From Rhodospirillaceae bacterium (lineage in GTDB: Bacteria; Pseudomonadota; Alphaproteobacteria; Thalassobaculales; Thalassobaculaceae): a stretch of 64,000 nucleotides of DNA. The stretch covers positions 1-64,000 of the forward strand of contig JAGYJX010000039.1 of NCBI GenBank assembly GCA_018401495.1, read 5' to 3'. The notes beneath the pieces were generated by a model. That model did not search any database. It saw only the letters and a list, made by a program, of their open reading frames with translations, and had not been told where the DNA came from. Both the position numbers and the translations under genes were made by a program. Shown one piece after another: positions 41,960 to 52,644 of the stretch (the stretch's first letter is position 1; the number at the start of each line of letters is the position of its first letter).

Positions 41960-42556
41960 ATGGCGATCGACCAACAAAAACCGTCTGTCTTGTCCGACCC
42001 TGTGAACGCCCCCAACATTCTGAGCCTGGTCCGAGCGCTGCTCGGGCTGCCGGTGGTTGCGCTGATCACCTATGGCGGACACGAGGCCTGGGTGGCGGCG
42101 ATAGCGGTGATGGTGCTCGCCGAGATCAGCGACGCGCTCGACGGCATCCTGGCGCGGCGATCGGGGACGGTGACCGATTTCGGCAAGGTCATCGATCCGA
42201 TGGCCGACAGCCTCTATCGCGCCCTGGTGTTCCTGGCGTTCCTGGCGGTCGGCTGGATGAGCGTCTGGCTGGTGGCGATCATCTTCGCGCGCGACATCGT
42301 CGTCGCCTATGTCCGGACGCTGAGCCAGCAGATCGGCGTCACCATGTCGGCGCGCAAATCCGGGAAGATCAAGGCGGCGGTCCAGGCCTTCGCCCAGTTC
42401 GCCACGGTCGGGCTCTACGCCGCCCAGGGTTTTGGCGTCGACGTTCCGGCGGCCGAGATCACGTTCTGGCTGCTGACCGCGGCGGCGGCGATGACCGCCT
42501 ATTCCGGCTACGACTACGTCCGAGGTTTCCTGGCCGTCGCGCGGCCGCCGCGCTGA
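41960..42556 (+). CDS. pgsA: CDP-alcohol phosphatidyltransferase family protein (PgsA-like)
   Basis: The 198-residue inner-membrane enzyme has about five to six helices and the family active-site motif SDALDGILARRSGTVTDFGK continuing to VIDPMAD, which fits D-x2-DG-x2-AR-x8-G-x3-D-x3-D exactly. It most likely makes phosphatidylglycerophosphate from CDP-diacylglycerol and glycerol 3-phosphate; another CDP-alcohol substrate cannot be excluded. The ATG at 41960 has GAGGTG 4 nt upstream; an upstream ATG overlaps the uvrC stop region. Its stop codon lies in a short direct repeat (GCTGACCGACGTC twice). Confidence 0.85.
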   Translation: MAIDQQKPSVLSDPVNAPNILSLVRALLGLPVVALITYGGHEAWVAAIAVMVLAEISDALDGILARRSGTVTDFGKVIDPMADSLYRALVFLAFLAVGWMSVWLVAIIFARDIVVAYVRTLSQQIGVTMSARKSGKIKAAVQAFAQFATVGLYAAQGFGVDVPAAEITFWLLTAAAAMTAYSGYDYVRGFLAVARPPR

Positions 42557-42577
42557 CCGACGTCGCGCTGACCGACG

Positions 42578-43120
42578 TCAGGATCGGGCCTCGACCGCCC
42601 GCGCCTGATCCAGTCGGCGCTGCGCCAGCGCAGCCTTGCGCGCCCGCTTCCGATTGGCCCGCCGCTCCAGGTAGCGCTCGACCAGTCGGCCGAGGCCGTA
42701 GCCCAACGGCAGCCCGATCAACATGAAGGGAACACTGCCGAACAGAATGGCCAGCGTCCCTTCGCCGAGATTGGTGATGACTTGCTGGACCTGATGATCC
42801 GACTGGAATTCGACGACCCTGGAGCAGGTCATCATCTGGCAGCCAACGAAGTAGTAGGCCGTGTAGGTCGGCACCATGGTCAGCGGGTTGACGACCAGCG
42901 ACCCGACGAGCGCGATCACCGAGTCGAAGACATACTGTCCGCGCACACGGTTCACCCCGAGCGCCAGCACCACGCAGATGACCATCTGCAGGCCGACGGT
43001 CGGCGAGAACCCGACCACCATGCCCATCGCCATAGACCGGGCGATCACCCCGTCCGAGAGCGCCATCCGGCGCCCTTGACGGATGATTTTGGTCACGATC
43101 CGCTTGAGCAGGGCCTTCAA
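42578..43120 (-). CDS. DUF2062 domain membrane protein
   Basis: The 180-residue protein belongs to DUF2062, small membrane proteins of unknown function. Typical features are the amphipathic N-terminus (LLKRIVTKIIRQGRRMALS), a membrane segment GMVVGFSPTVGLQMVICVVL, the NPLTMVPTYTAYYFVG helix, and a third helix GTLAILFGSVPFMLIGLPLG, ending in a basic tail. The TTG at 43120 is preferred because GGAG lies 7 nt upstream and the family normally starts here; the open frame extends further but loses family resemblance. It is convergent with pgsA and divergent from mobB. Confidence 0.82.
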   Translation of the reverse strand: MKALLKRIVTKIIRQGRRMALSDGVIARSMAMGMVVGFSPTVGLQMVICVVLALGVNRVRGQYVFDSVIALVGSLVVNPLTMVPTYTAYYFVGCQMMTCSRVVEFQSDHQVQQVITNLGEGTLAILFGSVPFMLIGLPLGYGLGRLVERYLERRANRKRARKAALAQRRLDQARAVEARS

Positions 43121-43231
43121 CGAGTGCTCCGGGTTGCAGGTGGCGCGCGAGCGTATAGTTGCGGGTCGGATGGAACAACCGTATCCGGCATCCGGTGGCA
43201 TATGGGGATTGCGATGGGGCGAGAAAATGTC

Positions 43232-43744
43232 ATGCGGGTGTTTGGGCTGGCAGGCTGGTCCGGGAGCGGCAAGACCACGCTGATGCGCCGGCTGATCCCG
43301 GAGCTCACAGGCCGCGGCCGTCGGGTGTCGACCGTGAAGCACGCGCATCACGCCTTCGATCTCGACCAGCCCGGCAAGGACAGCTACGAGCACCGCGCCG
43401 CCGGCGCCACCGAAGTCCTCATCGGGTCGTCCGCACGCTTCGCCCTGATGCACGAGCTGCGCGGCGCGCCGGAACCGTCCCTGGCCGACCTGCTGGCCCG
43501 GCTGGCGCCGGTCGATCTGGTGCTGATCGAAGGCTTCAAGCGGGACCGGCATCCCAAGCTTGAGGTATACCGTCCGGTGGTCGGAAAGCCGCCGCTGTGG
43601 CCCGAGGACGACGCCGTCGTCGCGGTGGCCAGCGACGGCCCGCTGATCGACTGCCGCTGCCCGGTGCTCGATCTCGACGACGTCCGCGGCATTGCCGACC
43701 TGGTCGAGGCGCTCGCGATCGACCGCGCCGAACTGCTAGGTTGA
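43232..43744 (+). CDS. mobB: Molybdopterin-guanine dinucleotide biosynthesis protein B
   Basis: The 170-residue GTPase has the P-loop GWSGSGKTT at about residue 10 and the family segments VSTVKHAHHAFDLDQPGKDS and LVLIEGFKRDRHPKLEVYR. MobB binds GTP and assists MobA in attaching GMP to molybdopterin. The ATG at 43232 gives the usual family start (MRVFGLAGWSG); in-frame ATGs at 43202 and 43214 are possible. mobA is not in the window. The stop codon lies 4 bp before moeA, so mobB heads a molybdenum-cofactor operon. Confidence 0.93.
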   Translation: MRVFGLAGWSGSGKTTLMRRLIPELTGRGRRVSTVKHAHHAFDLDQPGKDSYEHRAAGATEVLIGSSARFALMHELRGAPEPSLADLLARLAPVDLVLIEGFKRDRHPKLEVYRPVVGKPPLWPEDDAVVAVASDGPLIDCRCPVLDLDDVRGIADLVEALAIDRAELLG

Positions 43745-43748
43745 GGGC

Positions 43749-45023
43749 ATGGTGCAACTGACCGACGATTGCTTCGCGTTCGCTGGTGGCCTGATCCCGG
43801 TGGAGACCGCCTTGCAGCGCGTGCGGGCGACGCTCTCGCCGGTCGCCGGGGTCGAGCCGCAGCCGCTCGACGACGCCCTCGGGCGGATCCTGGCCGAGGA
43901 CCTGGTATCCGGCGTGAACGTCCCGCCGCACGACAACTCCGCGGTCGACGGCTGGGCGGTCTACGCCGACGACCTGGATCTGGCGGGCGAGACCCGGTTG
44001 CCGATCGGCGGACGGGTGGCGGCCGGGGAGCGGTTCGGCCGGGCGCAGCGCCACGGCGAGACCGTGAGGATCTTCACCGGCGCGCCCATGCCCTCCGGCC
44101 CCGACGGCGCTACCGGCCCCGACACGGTGTTCATGCAGGAGGACTGCCGGGTCGAGGGAGACACCGTGGTGTTCCCGCCCGGCATCCGGCGGGGCGCCAA
44201 CCGGCGTTTCGCCGGCGAGGACGTCGCGACCGGATCGGTGATCCTCAAGGCCGGTCGGCGGCTCGGTCCGCCCGACATCGGCCTCGCCGCCTCGGTTGGC
44301 CTCACGACCCTGCCGGTCCGCGCCGCGCTGCGCGTGGCCGTGTTCTCGACCGGCGACGAAGTGCGCGAGCCGGGGAGCGCGCTCGAGCCCGGGGCGATCT
44401 ACGATTCCAACCGCTTCACCCTGAAGGCGCTGCTGCGCGGGCTGGGCTGCACGGTCACCGACCTCGGCATCCTCGCCGATGACTGTGACACCATCCGGTC
44501 CGCCCTGGTCGCGGCCGCGGAGGACCACGACGTCCTGATCACCTCGGGCGGCGTGTCGACCGGCGAGGAGGACCATGTGCGCGCCGCCGTCGAGGCCGAA
44601 GGCCGGCTCGACGCGTGGCGCCTGGCGATCAAGCCGGGTCGGCCGGTGGCGCTTGGCGTGGTGCGGGGAAAGGCCTTTCTGGGCCTGCCCGGCAACCCCG
44701 TCGCGGTCGTGGTGACCTTCCTGCACCTCGCCCGTCCGATCCTGCTGGCGTTGGCCGGGGCACAATCACCCAACCCGCTTCGCTACCCGATCCGCGCCGG
44801 GTTTTCCTACCGCAAGAAGGCTGGACGCCGCGAATATGTCCGGGTCCGCCTCGAGCCGGTGGCGGGCGATCTCCCGATCGCGCGGCGGGCCGGAAACGAG
44901 GGCGCCGGCGTGCTGTCGTCGCTGGTGGCCGCCGACGGCCTGGTCGAACTCGACGACGACGCCCTCGGGCTTTCGGAAGGCGACACCGCCGCTTATCTGC
45001 CGTTCAGCGAGGTGATGCGATGA
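43749..45023 (+). CDS. moeA: Molybdopterin molybdotransferase
   Basis: MoeA inserts molybdate into adenylated molybdopterin, the last shared step of cofactor synthesis. The 424-residue protein has the MoeA N-terminal domains (VPPHDNSAVDGWAVYADDLD, ARG-type region RIFTGAPMPSGPDGATGPDT) and the central MoCF-binding domain with VAVFSTGDEVREPGSALEPG, SGGVSTGEEDHV and the GLPGNPVAV loop. Domain IV closes the protein. It follows mobB by 4 bp, and its stop overlaps the moaD start (ATGA), so the genes are translationally coupled. Confidence 0.96.
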   Translation: MVQLTDDCFAFAGGLIPVETALQRVRATLSPVAGVEPQPLDDALGRILAEDLVSGVNVPPHDNSAVDGWAVYADDLDLAGETRLPIGGRVAAGERFGRAQRHGETVRIFTGAPMPSGPDGATGPDTVFMQEDCRVEGDTVVFPPGIRRGANRRFAGEDVATGSVILKAGRRLGPPDIGLAASVGLTTLPVRAALRVAVFSTGDEVREPGSALEPGAIYDSNRFTLKALLRGLGCTVTDLGILADDCDTIRSALVAAAEDHDVLITSGGVSTGEEDHVRAAVEAEGRLDAWRLAIKPGRPVALGVVRGKAFLGLPGNPVAVVVTFLHLARPILLALAGAQSPNPLRYPIRAGFSYRKKAGRREYVRVRLEPVAGDLPIARRAGNEGAGVLSSLVAADGLVELDDDALGLSEGDTAAYLPFSEVMR

Positions 45024-45271
45024 AGCTGTTGTATTTCGCGTGGGTCCGACAGCGTATCGGCGTCGGCCAGGAGACCGTCAGTCTGCCCGCCGAGGTCGCC
45101 ACGGTTGCCGGCCTGGTGGATTGGCTGCGGACCCGGGGGCCGGGTTACGCCGAGGCGTTTCGGGATACCCGCGCCATCCGATATGCGGTGAATCAGGAGT
45201 ATGTGGAGCCCGATCAGCCGGTGTCGGCTGACGACGAGGTGGCGTTTTTTCCGCCCGTGACTGGCGGCTGA
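45020..45271 (+). CDS. moaD: Molybdopterin synthase sulfur carrier subunit
   Basis: The 83-residue ubiquitin-fold protein ends in PPVTGG; the C-terminal Gly-Gly is thiocarboxylated and donates sulfur to precursor Z. The start MKLLYFAWVRQRIGVG is typical of the family. It is the small subunit of molybdopterin synthase with MoaE, encoded 10 bp downstream. Its ATG overlaps the moeA stop codon. Confidence 0.95.
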   Translation: MKLLYFAWVRQRIGVGQETVSLPAEVATVAGLVDWLRTRGPGYAEAFRDTRAIRYAVNQEYVEPDQPVSADDEVAFFPPVTGG

Positions 45272-45281
45272 GGCACAGGCC

Positions 45282-45734
45282 ATGGCGGTGAGGGTACAGG
45301 AAGCTGATTTCGACGTCGGTGCCGAGTTGGCGGCGCTGACCGCCGGCAATCACAAGGTCGGCGGGCTCGGCGTTTTCATCGGGGTGGTTCGCGACACCGC
45401 TGGCGACGCGGCTGTGGCCGGGATGACACTCGAGCACTATCCGGGGATGACCGAGCGCCAACTTGCGGCGATCGAGGCCGAAGCCGTCGCGCGCTGGCCG
45501 ATCGAGGCCAGCCTGATCGTTCACCGCGTCGGTCGGTTGGCGCCCGGCGAGAACATCGTGCTGGTCGCCTGCGCCTCGGCGCACCGACAGGCAGCCCTGG
45601 ACGCAACCGCCTTCCTGATCGACTGGCTGAAGACCAAGGCGCCGTTCTGGAAACTCGAGGAAACGGCCGACGGGGAGAGTTGGGTCGACGCCCGCGAGAG
45701 CGACGACGCCGCCGCTGCCCGGTGGCGCCGGTGA
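45282..45734 (+). CDS. moaE: Molybdopterin synthase catalytic subunit
   Basis: The 150-residue large subunit converts cyclic pyranopterin monophosphate to molybdopterin with MoaD as sulfur donor. Family landmarks are GVFIGVVRDTAG, LEHYPGMTERQL, IVHRVGRLAPGENIVLVACA, SAHRQAALDA, and the active-site lysine region WLKTKAPFWKLEET. It completes the mobB-moeA-moaD-moaE run. The early-step genes moaA, moaC and mogA are not present in the window. Confidence 0.95.
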   Translation: MAVRVQEADFDVGAELAALTAGNHKVGGLGVFIGVVRDTAGDAAVAGMTLEHYPGMTERQLAAIEAEAVARWPIEASLIVHRVGRLAPGENIVLVACASAHRQAALDATAFLIDWLKTKAPFWKLEETADGESWVDARESDDAAAARWRR

Positions 45735-45817
45735 AGCGCGCTTCGGCCCCTTCCCTCGGACCGCCACTGGCCGTATGTTCCGGTCGTTCACGCGCCCACC
45801 ACCGGATCGACGCCCGG

Positions 45818-46663
45818 ATGCCGATGATTGATCCCCGACACCTCGCCATCGCCGCGCCGTGCCGCAAGCGCGCGGGGTTGGCCTTGATCGCGCTGGCGAT
45901 GATCGCCGGGTGCAGTTCGACGGAAGAGACGCCCTACGTGGAGCGGCCGGTCGAGCAGATCTACAACGAGGCGTACGAATCGGCGTTGCAGGGCGACTTC
46001 AAGAAGGCCGCGCCGCTGTTCGACGAGGTTGAGCGGCAGCACCCCTACTCGGTATGGGCGACGCAGGCCCAGTTGATGGCCGCCTATTCGCTCTACCAGG
46101 CCAACAAGTATACCGAGGCGGTGAACGCGCTTGATCGGTTCATCCAGTTGAACCCATCGAATCCGAACGTCGATTACGCCTACTATCTGAAGGGCCTCTG
46201 CTACTACGAGCAGATTGTCGATGTGGGCCGCGACCAGAAGCTGACCATCGATGCCCTCAGCAGCTTCGAGGAGGTCACCCGGCGCTTTCCGACCTCCAAG
46301 TTTGCGCGCGACGCCCGCCTGAAGATCGACCTCACCCGCAACCACCTGGCGGGCAAGGAGATGTCGATTGGACGCTGGTACCTGTCCAGCGGGCAGTACC
46401 TAGCCGCAATCAACCGGTTCCAGCGGGTGGTTGAGCAGTTCGATACCACCGATCAGGTGCCGGAAGCCCTGTTGCGCCTCACCGAAGCCTATACCGCGCT
46501 CGGCCTCCAGGACGAAGCGAAGCGAACCGCCTCGGTGCTCGGACACAACTATCCGGGCACCATCTGGTACGAGGATGCCTACGCCCTCGCGACCACCGGC
46601 GAGGCGCGGGTCGAGGCCGCTGGCAGCGACGGCTGGTTCGGCTGGGGCCTCGGCCCGTTCTGA
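45818..46663 (+). CDS. bamD: Outer membrane protein assembly factor BamD
   Basis: BamD is an essential outer-membrane lipoprotein of the BAM complex that inserts beta-barrel proteins. The 281-residue product has a lipoprotein signal with the lipobox LAMIAGC (Cys32 would be lipidated) and TPR-like repeats through most of the mature part: YNEAYESALQGDFKKAAPLF, YSLYQANKYTEAVNALDRFI and QYLAAINRFQRVVEQFDTTD. The ATG at 45818 is the first that gives a sensible signal peptide; a second ATG two codons later is also possible. recN follows after 3 bp. Confidence 0.93.
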   Translation: MPMIDPRHLAIAAPCRKRAGLALIALAMIAGCSSTEETPYVERPVEQIYNEAYESALQGDFKKAAPLFDEVERQHPYSVWATQAQLMAAYSLYQANKYTEAVNALDRFIQLNPSNPNVDYAYYLKGLCYYEQIVDVGRDQKLTIDALSSFEEVTRRFPTSKFARDARLKIDLTRNHLAGKEMSIGRWYLSSGQYLAAINRFQRVVEQFDTTDQVPEALLRLTEAYTALGLQDEAKRTASVLGHNYPGTIWYEDAYALATTGEARVEAAGSDGWFGWGLGPF

Positions 46664-46666
46664 TCC

Positions 46667-48372
46667 ATGCTCACCGCGCTGGCGATCCGGGACGTGGTGC
46701 TCATCGACCGGCTCGACCTCGCGTTCGCACCCGGCCTGTCGGTGCTGACCGGCGAGACCGGCGCCGGTAAGTCGATCCTGCTCGACGCCCTCGGGCTGGC
46801 GCTGGGGGCTCGGGCGGATTCCGGTCTGGTCCGGCACGGTTGCGAGCAGGCGAGCGTGACCGCCGCCTTCGAACCCCCGGCTGACCATACCGTCGACGCC
46901 GTGCTCGCCGCGGCCGACCTTGAGCCCCGGGACGGGAGCTTGATCCTGCGTCGGGTGGTGACCGCCGATGGGCGCTCACGCGCCTACGTCAACGACCAGC
47001 CGACCAGCGTGGCGCTGTTGCGCCGCCTCGGCGACGCGCTGGTCGAGGTGCAGGGGCAGTTCGACCAGCGCGGGCTGATGGACCCCGCCACCCACCGCGA
47101 AGCTCTCGACGCCTTCGCGGATCTCGCCCCGCGCGCCGCGGCGGTCCGCGAGGCGTGGACGGTCTGGCGGTCGGCGGCTGCCCGGCTTGCCGACGCCCGT
47201 GCCGAGGTCGACCGCGCGCGCGCCAACGAGGAGTGGACGCGCCACGCCGTCGGCGAACTCGACCGCCTCGCCCCGGTCGAGGGCGAGGAAGCACGCCTCG
47301 CCGAGACCCGATCCGTGCTCGCCAACGCTGCCGCCGTCCTCGCCGCGATGAACGCGGCAGCCGCTGCCCTCGCCGGTGACATGGCCGGCGACGGCGGCGC
47401 CGACAGCGCCGTCGCGCAGGCACAGCGCGCCCTCGAGCGGGTGGCGGAAAAGGCCGGTGGCCGGCTCGACACCGCGGTCGCCGCCCTCGACCGCGCGGCC
47501 GCCGAGATCCAGGAGGCGGTGGCCGAGATCCAGTCGGCAGCCCAGGACATCGAGGCGGACACAGGGCGGCTCTCCGAGATCGACGACCGTCTTCACGCGC
47601 TGCGAGAACTTGCCCGCAAGCACGCCGTCGACCCGGCCGACCTGCCCGCCCTGCACCGGACCCTGGCCGACCGGCTGGCGGCCCTCGACGCGCAGGGCGG
47701 CGGCCTCGCCGCCCTGGCCGACGCCGAGCGCCGGGTCAGGCAGACCTTCGTCGAGGCCGCAGCGGGCTTGTCATCCGCCCGTGCCACCGCCGCCGGGCGT
47801 CTGGACGCCGCGATCGCCCGCGAGTTGCCGCCGCTGAAGCTGGACAAGGCGCGGTTCGAGACCACGGTCGAGCGCCTCGACGAGCCTCGTTGGGGCCCGG
47901 AGGGTTTGGACGCGGTGGCGTTCCGCGTGGCCACCAACCCCGGCACACCCGCCGGCCCGCTGTCGAAGATCGCCTCGGGCGGCGAGTTGTCGCGCTTCCT
48001 GCTGGCGATCAAGGTGGTGCTGGCAGAGGCCAGCCCGGTGCCGACCCTGGTGTTCGACGAGGTCGATTCCGGGGTCGGCGGTGCCGTCGCGGCCGCCGTC
48101 GGCGACCGGCTCGCGCGCCTCGCCGACCGGCTGCAGGTCCTGGTCGTCACCCACTCGCCGCAGGTCGCCGCCCAGGGCGCGCATCACTGGCGGGTCGAGA
48201 AACGGGCGAGCGGCGATTCCGCCGCCACCACCGTGGCCTCCCTCGACGCCGCCGCGCGACGCGAGGAGATCGCTCGAATGCTGTCGGGCGCAGCCGTTAC
48301 CGCCGAGGCGCGAGCGGCCGCCGACAGCCTGCTGTCGCAATCCAGCGGGACACGAACCGTGGGAGCCGCGCG

Positions 48373-48376
<4 letters not shown>
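46667..48376 (+). CDS. recN: DNA repair protein RecN
   Basis: RecN is an SMC-like ATPase that acts on double-strand breaks before recombination. The 569-residue protein has the Walker A TGETGAGKS near residue 30, a long Ala/Glu-rich coiled coil, the ABC signature IASGGELSRFLLAIK, and the Walker B VFDEVDSGVGGAVA. In many bacteria it is part of the SOS response, but no LexA box was seen just upstream; it is transcribed with bamD. Its stop overlaps the ligA ATG (ATGA), giving translational coupling. Confidence 0.95.
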
Positions 48377-50472
<2,096 letters not shown>

Positions 50473-50634
50473 TTGCGAGTTGCGCTTTCGTCATCCCGAG
50501 ATATGCAAAAAGATCATGGCGCTGTGCCGATTTTGGTCTTTTCCTGGCGCCCAACACTTCTTATTTCGAAGCTTCAGGATCGATGCAACCGGCGCGGCCT
50601 TGGGTCGTTAGGCAAGAGGAACAGGATTCAGGTC

Positions 50635-50973
50635 ATGATCGCCGTTACAACAAGTGGCTGGCTTGATCGGTACGTTGCTGCGCGGGAGGCATCTCTGGAA
50701 TCCGTGACGGATCTCGACCGGGCCGGCCAGGGCGTTGTCGATCGCGACGTGCGACTGGGAACGTTGACTGCCGCGATCAGGGCGTTCTTCGCGGTCCATC
50801 GTCCGCGGCGCCAGTCCCTGGCCGATGTGGACGATCGCGTGTTCGCCGACCTTGGGCTTGCGCGCCGGCAAGTGGTTGAGCTCGCGGCGCGTGCGACGGA
50901 CGCGCGGTGGAGCGCGTACGATCCGTCCTTGCCGCGCGTCGCGAACGCCAACACGAGGTTCCGTGCCGCGTAA
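50635..50973 (+). CDS. DUF1127-type small protein, copy 1
   Basis: The 112-residue basic protein contains the DUF1127 pattern near its middle: SLADVDDRVFADLGLARRQV, in place of the usual L-x2-L-D-D-R-x-L-x-D-I-G. DUF1127 proteins are Arg-rich, and some alphaproteobacterial members (CcaF1 in Rhodobacter) bind RNA and affect RNA turnover. The ATG at 50635 is chosen because MIAVTTSGWLDRY starts the protein-like part; AAGAGGA lies further upstream than usual. A hairpin and a strong terminator follow the gene, so it is a separate unit from the second DUF1127 gene. Confidence 0.7.
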   Translation: MIAVTTSGWLDRYVAAREASLESVTDLDRAGQGVVDRDVRLGTLTAAIRAFFAVHRPRRQSLADVDDRVFADLGLARRQVVELAARATDARWSAYDPSLPRVANANTRFRAA

Positions 50974-50986
50974 GGCGGCGCGGTTC

Positions 50987-51073
50987 AACCGGTTCCCCGC
51001 CAGAAGAACCGGTTTCATTCCCTAGACTCCCTGCCTACGGATGCGCCCCTCCCCGAGGGGCGCATCTCCTTTT
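50987..51073 (+). terminator. 3' hairpin and Rho-independent terminator of DUF1127 copy 1
   Basis: Two hairpins follow the stop codon. The first pairs AACCGGTTC (50987-50995) with GAACCGGTT (51006-51014) around the loop CCCGCCAGAA. The second pairs GATGCGCCCCT (51040-51050) with AGGGGCGCATC (51056-51066), an 11-bp perfect stem with a CCCCG loop, followed by TCCTTTTG. The spacer holds ACTCCCTGCC. The second is a clear intrinsic terminator; together they could also form a 3'-derived small RNA. Confidence 0.8.
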
Positions 51074-51250
51074 GTGATTAGCGTCCCGTTAATTGCATGG
51101 CAGACGCACCTATCCATGCATCCGACGCAATGCTGCGCTGCGAAACCGATGCTGGGCGGCAGCGCTTCGTGGTCCCAGATAGTGGTCAGCAACAACGGAC
51201 CAGAGACGACTTCGCCCACGGTCCGAGATCCAATTCTCGGGAGAGACCAA

Positions 51251-51649
51251 ATGACCACCCAGACCAACGCTGCCCCCGCCAAGAACAACGCTCCAGTCGA
51301 CGCGATGATGCTGGCGGTCGCCGCCCGTCGGCAGCGTGACGCCTATGTCGCCGGAATCCTGGCGCGGGGCGTTCATTCGCTCGCCGCCGGCATCGGCGGT
51401 TGGTTTCGCCGCCAGCGGACGTTCGCGCAGCTGAACCAGCTCGATCCGCGGCTGATGGCCGACATCGGCCTGGACCGTGCCGCCTTCGCCGCCGGTGTGA
51501 TCCGCCGGATCGAGGACAATCGCACCCAGGCTTTCGCCACCGAGACGCTGGCGCCGGTCGCCCGTCCGGTGACGCGGAACGCTGCCGAACCGCATCTGGC
51601 ACCGGCGCACACCCCGGCTGCCGCCAACGACTCGCGCCGGGCCGCCTGA
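51251..51649 (+). CDS. DUF1127 domain protein, copy 2
   Basis: The 132-residue protein has a central DUF1127 motif, TFAQLNQLDPRLMADIGLDR, preceded by a helix with many Arg and Ala (RRQRDAYVAGILARGVHSLA). The C-terminal third is Ala/Pro/Thr-rich and probably disordered. The ATG at 51251 has GGGAGAG 6 nt upstream. Like other members it may bind nucleic acid; no function is proven. The 277 bp between the two DUF1127 genes contain the upstream gene's terminator and no further gene. Confidence 0.82.
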   Translation: MTTQTNAAPAKNNAPVDAMMLAVAARRQRDAYVAGILARGVHSLAAGIGGWFRRQRTFAQLNQLDPRLMADIGLDRAAFAAGVIRRIEDNRTQAFATETLAPVARPVTRNAAEPHLAPAHTPAAANDSRRAA

Positions 51650-51685
51650 CGTCCTCCCCCCCCTGCCAGGCCTCCGACGCGTGCC

Positions 51686-51724
51686 GGCCGGCGACCTCCG
51701 GGTCGCCGGCCGTTCTCTTTTCTC
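51686..51724 (+). terminator. Rho-independent terminator of DUF1127 copy 2
   Basis: GGCCGGCGACC (51686-51696) and GGTCGCCGGCC (51701-51711) form an 11-bp perfect stem with a TCCG loop, followed by GTTCTCTTTTCTC. Between the stop codon and the stem lies a run of eight C (in CCTCCCCCCCC, about 51653-51664). Confidence 0.85.
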
Positions 51725-51739
51725 AGCCGCGCTCTTCTG

Positions 51740-52618
51740 TCAGCCGCGCGCGACCACAAGCGCACTCCAACCGTCGCGGCGATAGCGGCGCACCAGCCTC
51801 AATCCCTGCGCCCGATGGGCCGCGACAACCCGGGCCTCCTGGCCGTTCATGAGGCCAGACAAGATCGCCCGGCCACCGGGGACGAGGCCTCGAGCAAGCC
51901 GGGGCGCCATCGCGCACAGCGGCGCCGCCAGGATGTTGGCCATCACCAGTTCGTAGGGCGCCGAGCTTCGCACCAATGCCGAATCCCAGCCCCGCGAGAC
52001 ACCGGTGCGGATTCGAGTGGCGGTACCGTTCAACCGGGTGTTTTCGGCCGCGGTCGCGGCCGACACCGGATCCAGGTCGACCGCAACGGTCCGTGAGGCG
52101 CGGACCAACTTGGCGACCGCCATCGCCAGGATCCCCGATCCGCAACCGAGATCGAGAACCCGCGCCGGGCGGTGGCGGCGGATCTCGTCCTGCAAGGCCC
52201 GCAGGCAGAGCGCGGTGGTGGCGTGACTGCCGGACCCGAAGGCCCGGGCCGCGTCGACGATCAGCTCCACCGCACCGGCGGGCCGGGGTTCGGTCACGTG
52301 ACTGCCGCGCACCCACACCCGGCCTTCGCGGATCGGCGGGAACGACTGCCGGTTCAGGGTCAGCCAGTCGACGTCGGGCAGCGGCTCGATCACCGTGTCG
52401 GGCGGCGGCGTTCCAACGGTGGCTGCCGCCAGCGCCAGTGCCATCAGCACCGGGCCGCGCTCCGGCTCGCCCTCGCTCAACCCTTCGATCGACCAGGAAC
52501 CGCCCGGGGAATCCTCCATGGCGGTCAAGGCGCTCACATACGGCTCCAGCGCCGCCGACAGCGCGTCGGCCGCACGCCCGGGCACCGTCATCGCGATCCG
52601 CCAGAGCGGCATCCCCAT
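51740..52618 (-). CDS. prmA: Ribosomal protein L11 methyltransferase
   Basis: PrmA trimethylates ribosomal protein L11 with S-adenosylmethionine. The 292-residue protein has an N-terminal substrate-recognition domain (about 1-95), the linker block AFGSGSHATTALCLRAL, the SAM-binding motif I VLDLGCGSGILAMA (about 153-167), the acidic VAVDLDPVSAATA, and motif IV YELVMANILAAPL with the NIL triad. The ATG at 52618 has AGGGAG 7 nt upstream. It lies 26 bp downstream of the UvrD-type helicase gene on the same strand. Confidence 0.92.
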   Translation of the reverse strand: MGMPLWRIAMTVPGRAADALSAALEPYVSALTAMEDSPGGSWSIEGLSEGEPERGPVLMALALAAATVGTPPPDTVIEPLPDVDWLTLNRQSFPPIREGRVWVRGSHVTEPRPAGAVELIVDAARAFGSGSHATTALCLRALQDEIRRHRPARVLDLGCGSGILAMAVAKLVRASRTVAVDLDPVSAATAAENTRLNGTATRIRTGVSRGWDSALVRSSAPYELVMANILAAPLCAMAPRLARGLVPGGRAILSGLMNGQEARVVAAHRAQGLRLVRRYRRDGWSALVVARG

Positions 52619-52644
52619 CCCTTGGCTCCCTGCTGGCACTGCGT

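Noticed and set aside
42552-42581. Direct repeat GCTGACCGACGTC at the end of pgsA
   Set aside because: It is a short duplication spanning a stop codon, with no sign of an attachment site or integrated element on either side.
51106-51250. A small gene between the two DUF1127 genes
   Set aside because: The frame is open but has no ribosome site and no protein-like sequence, and it is better explained as leader of the second gene.
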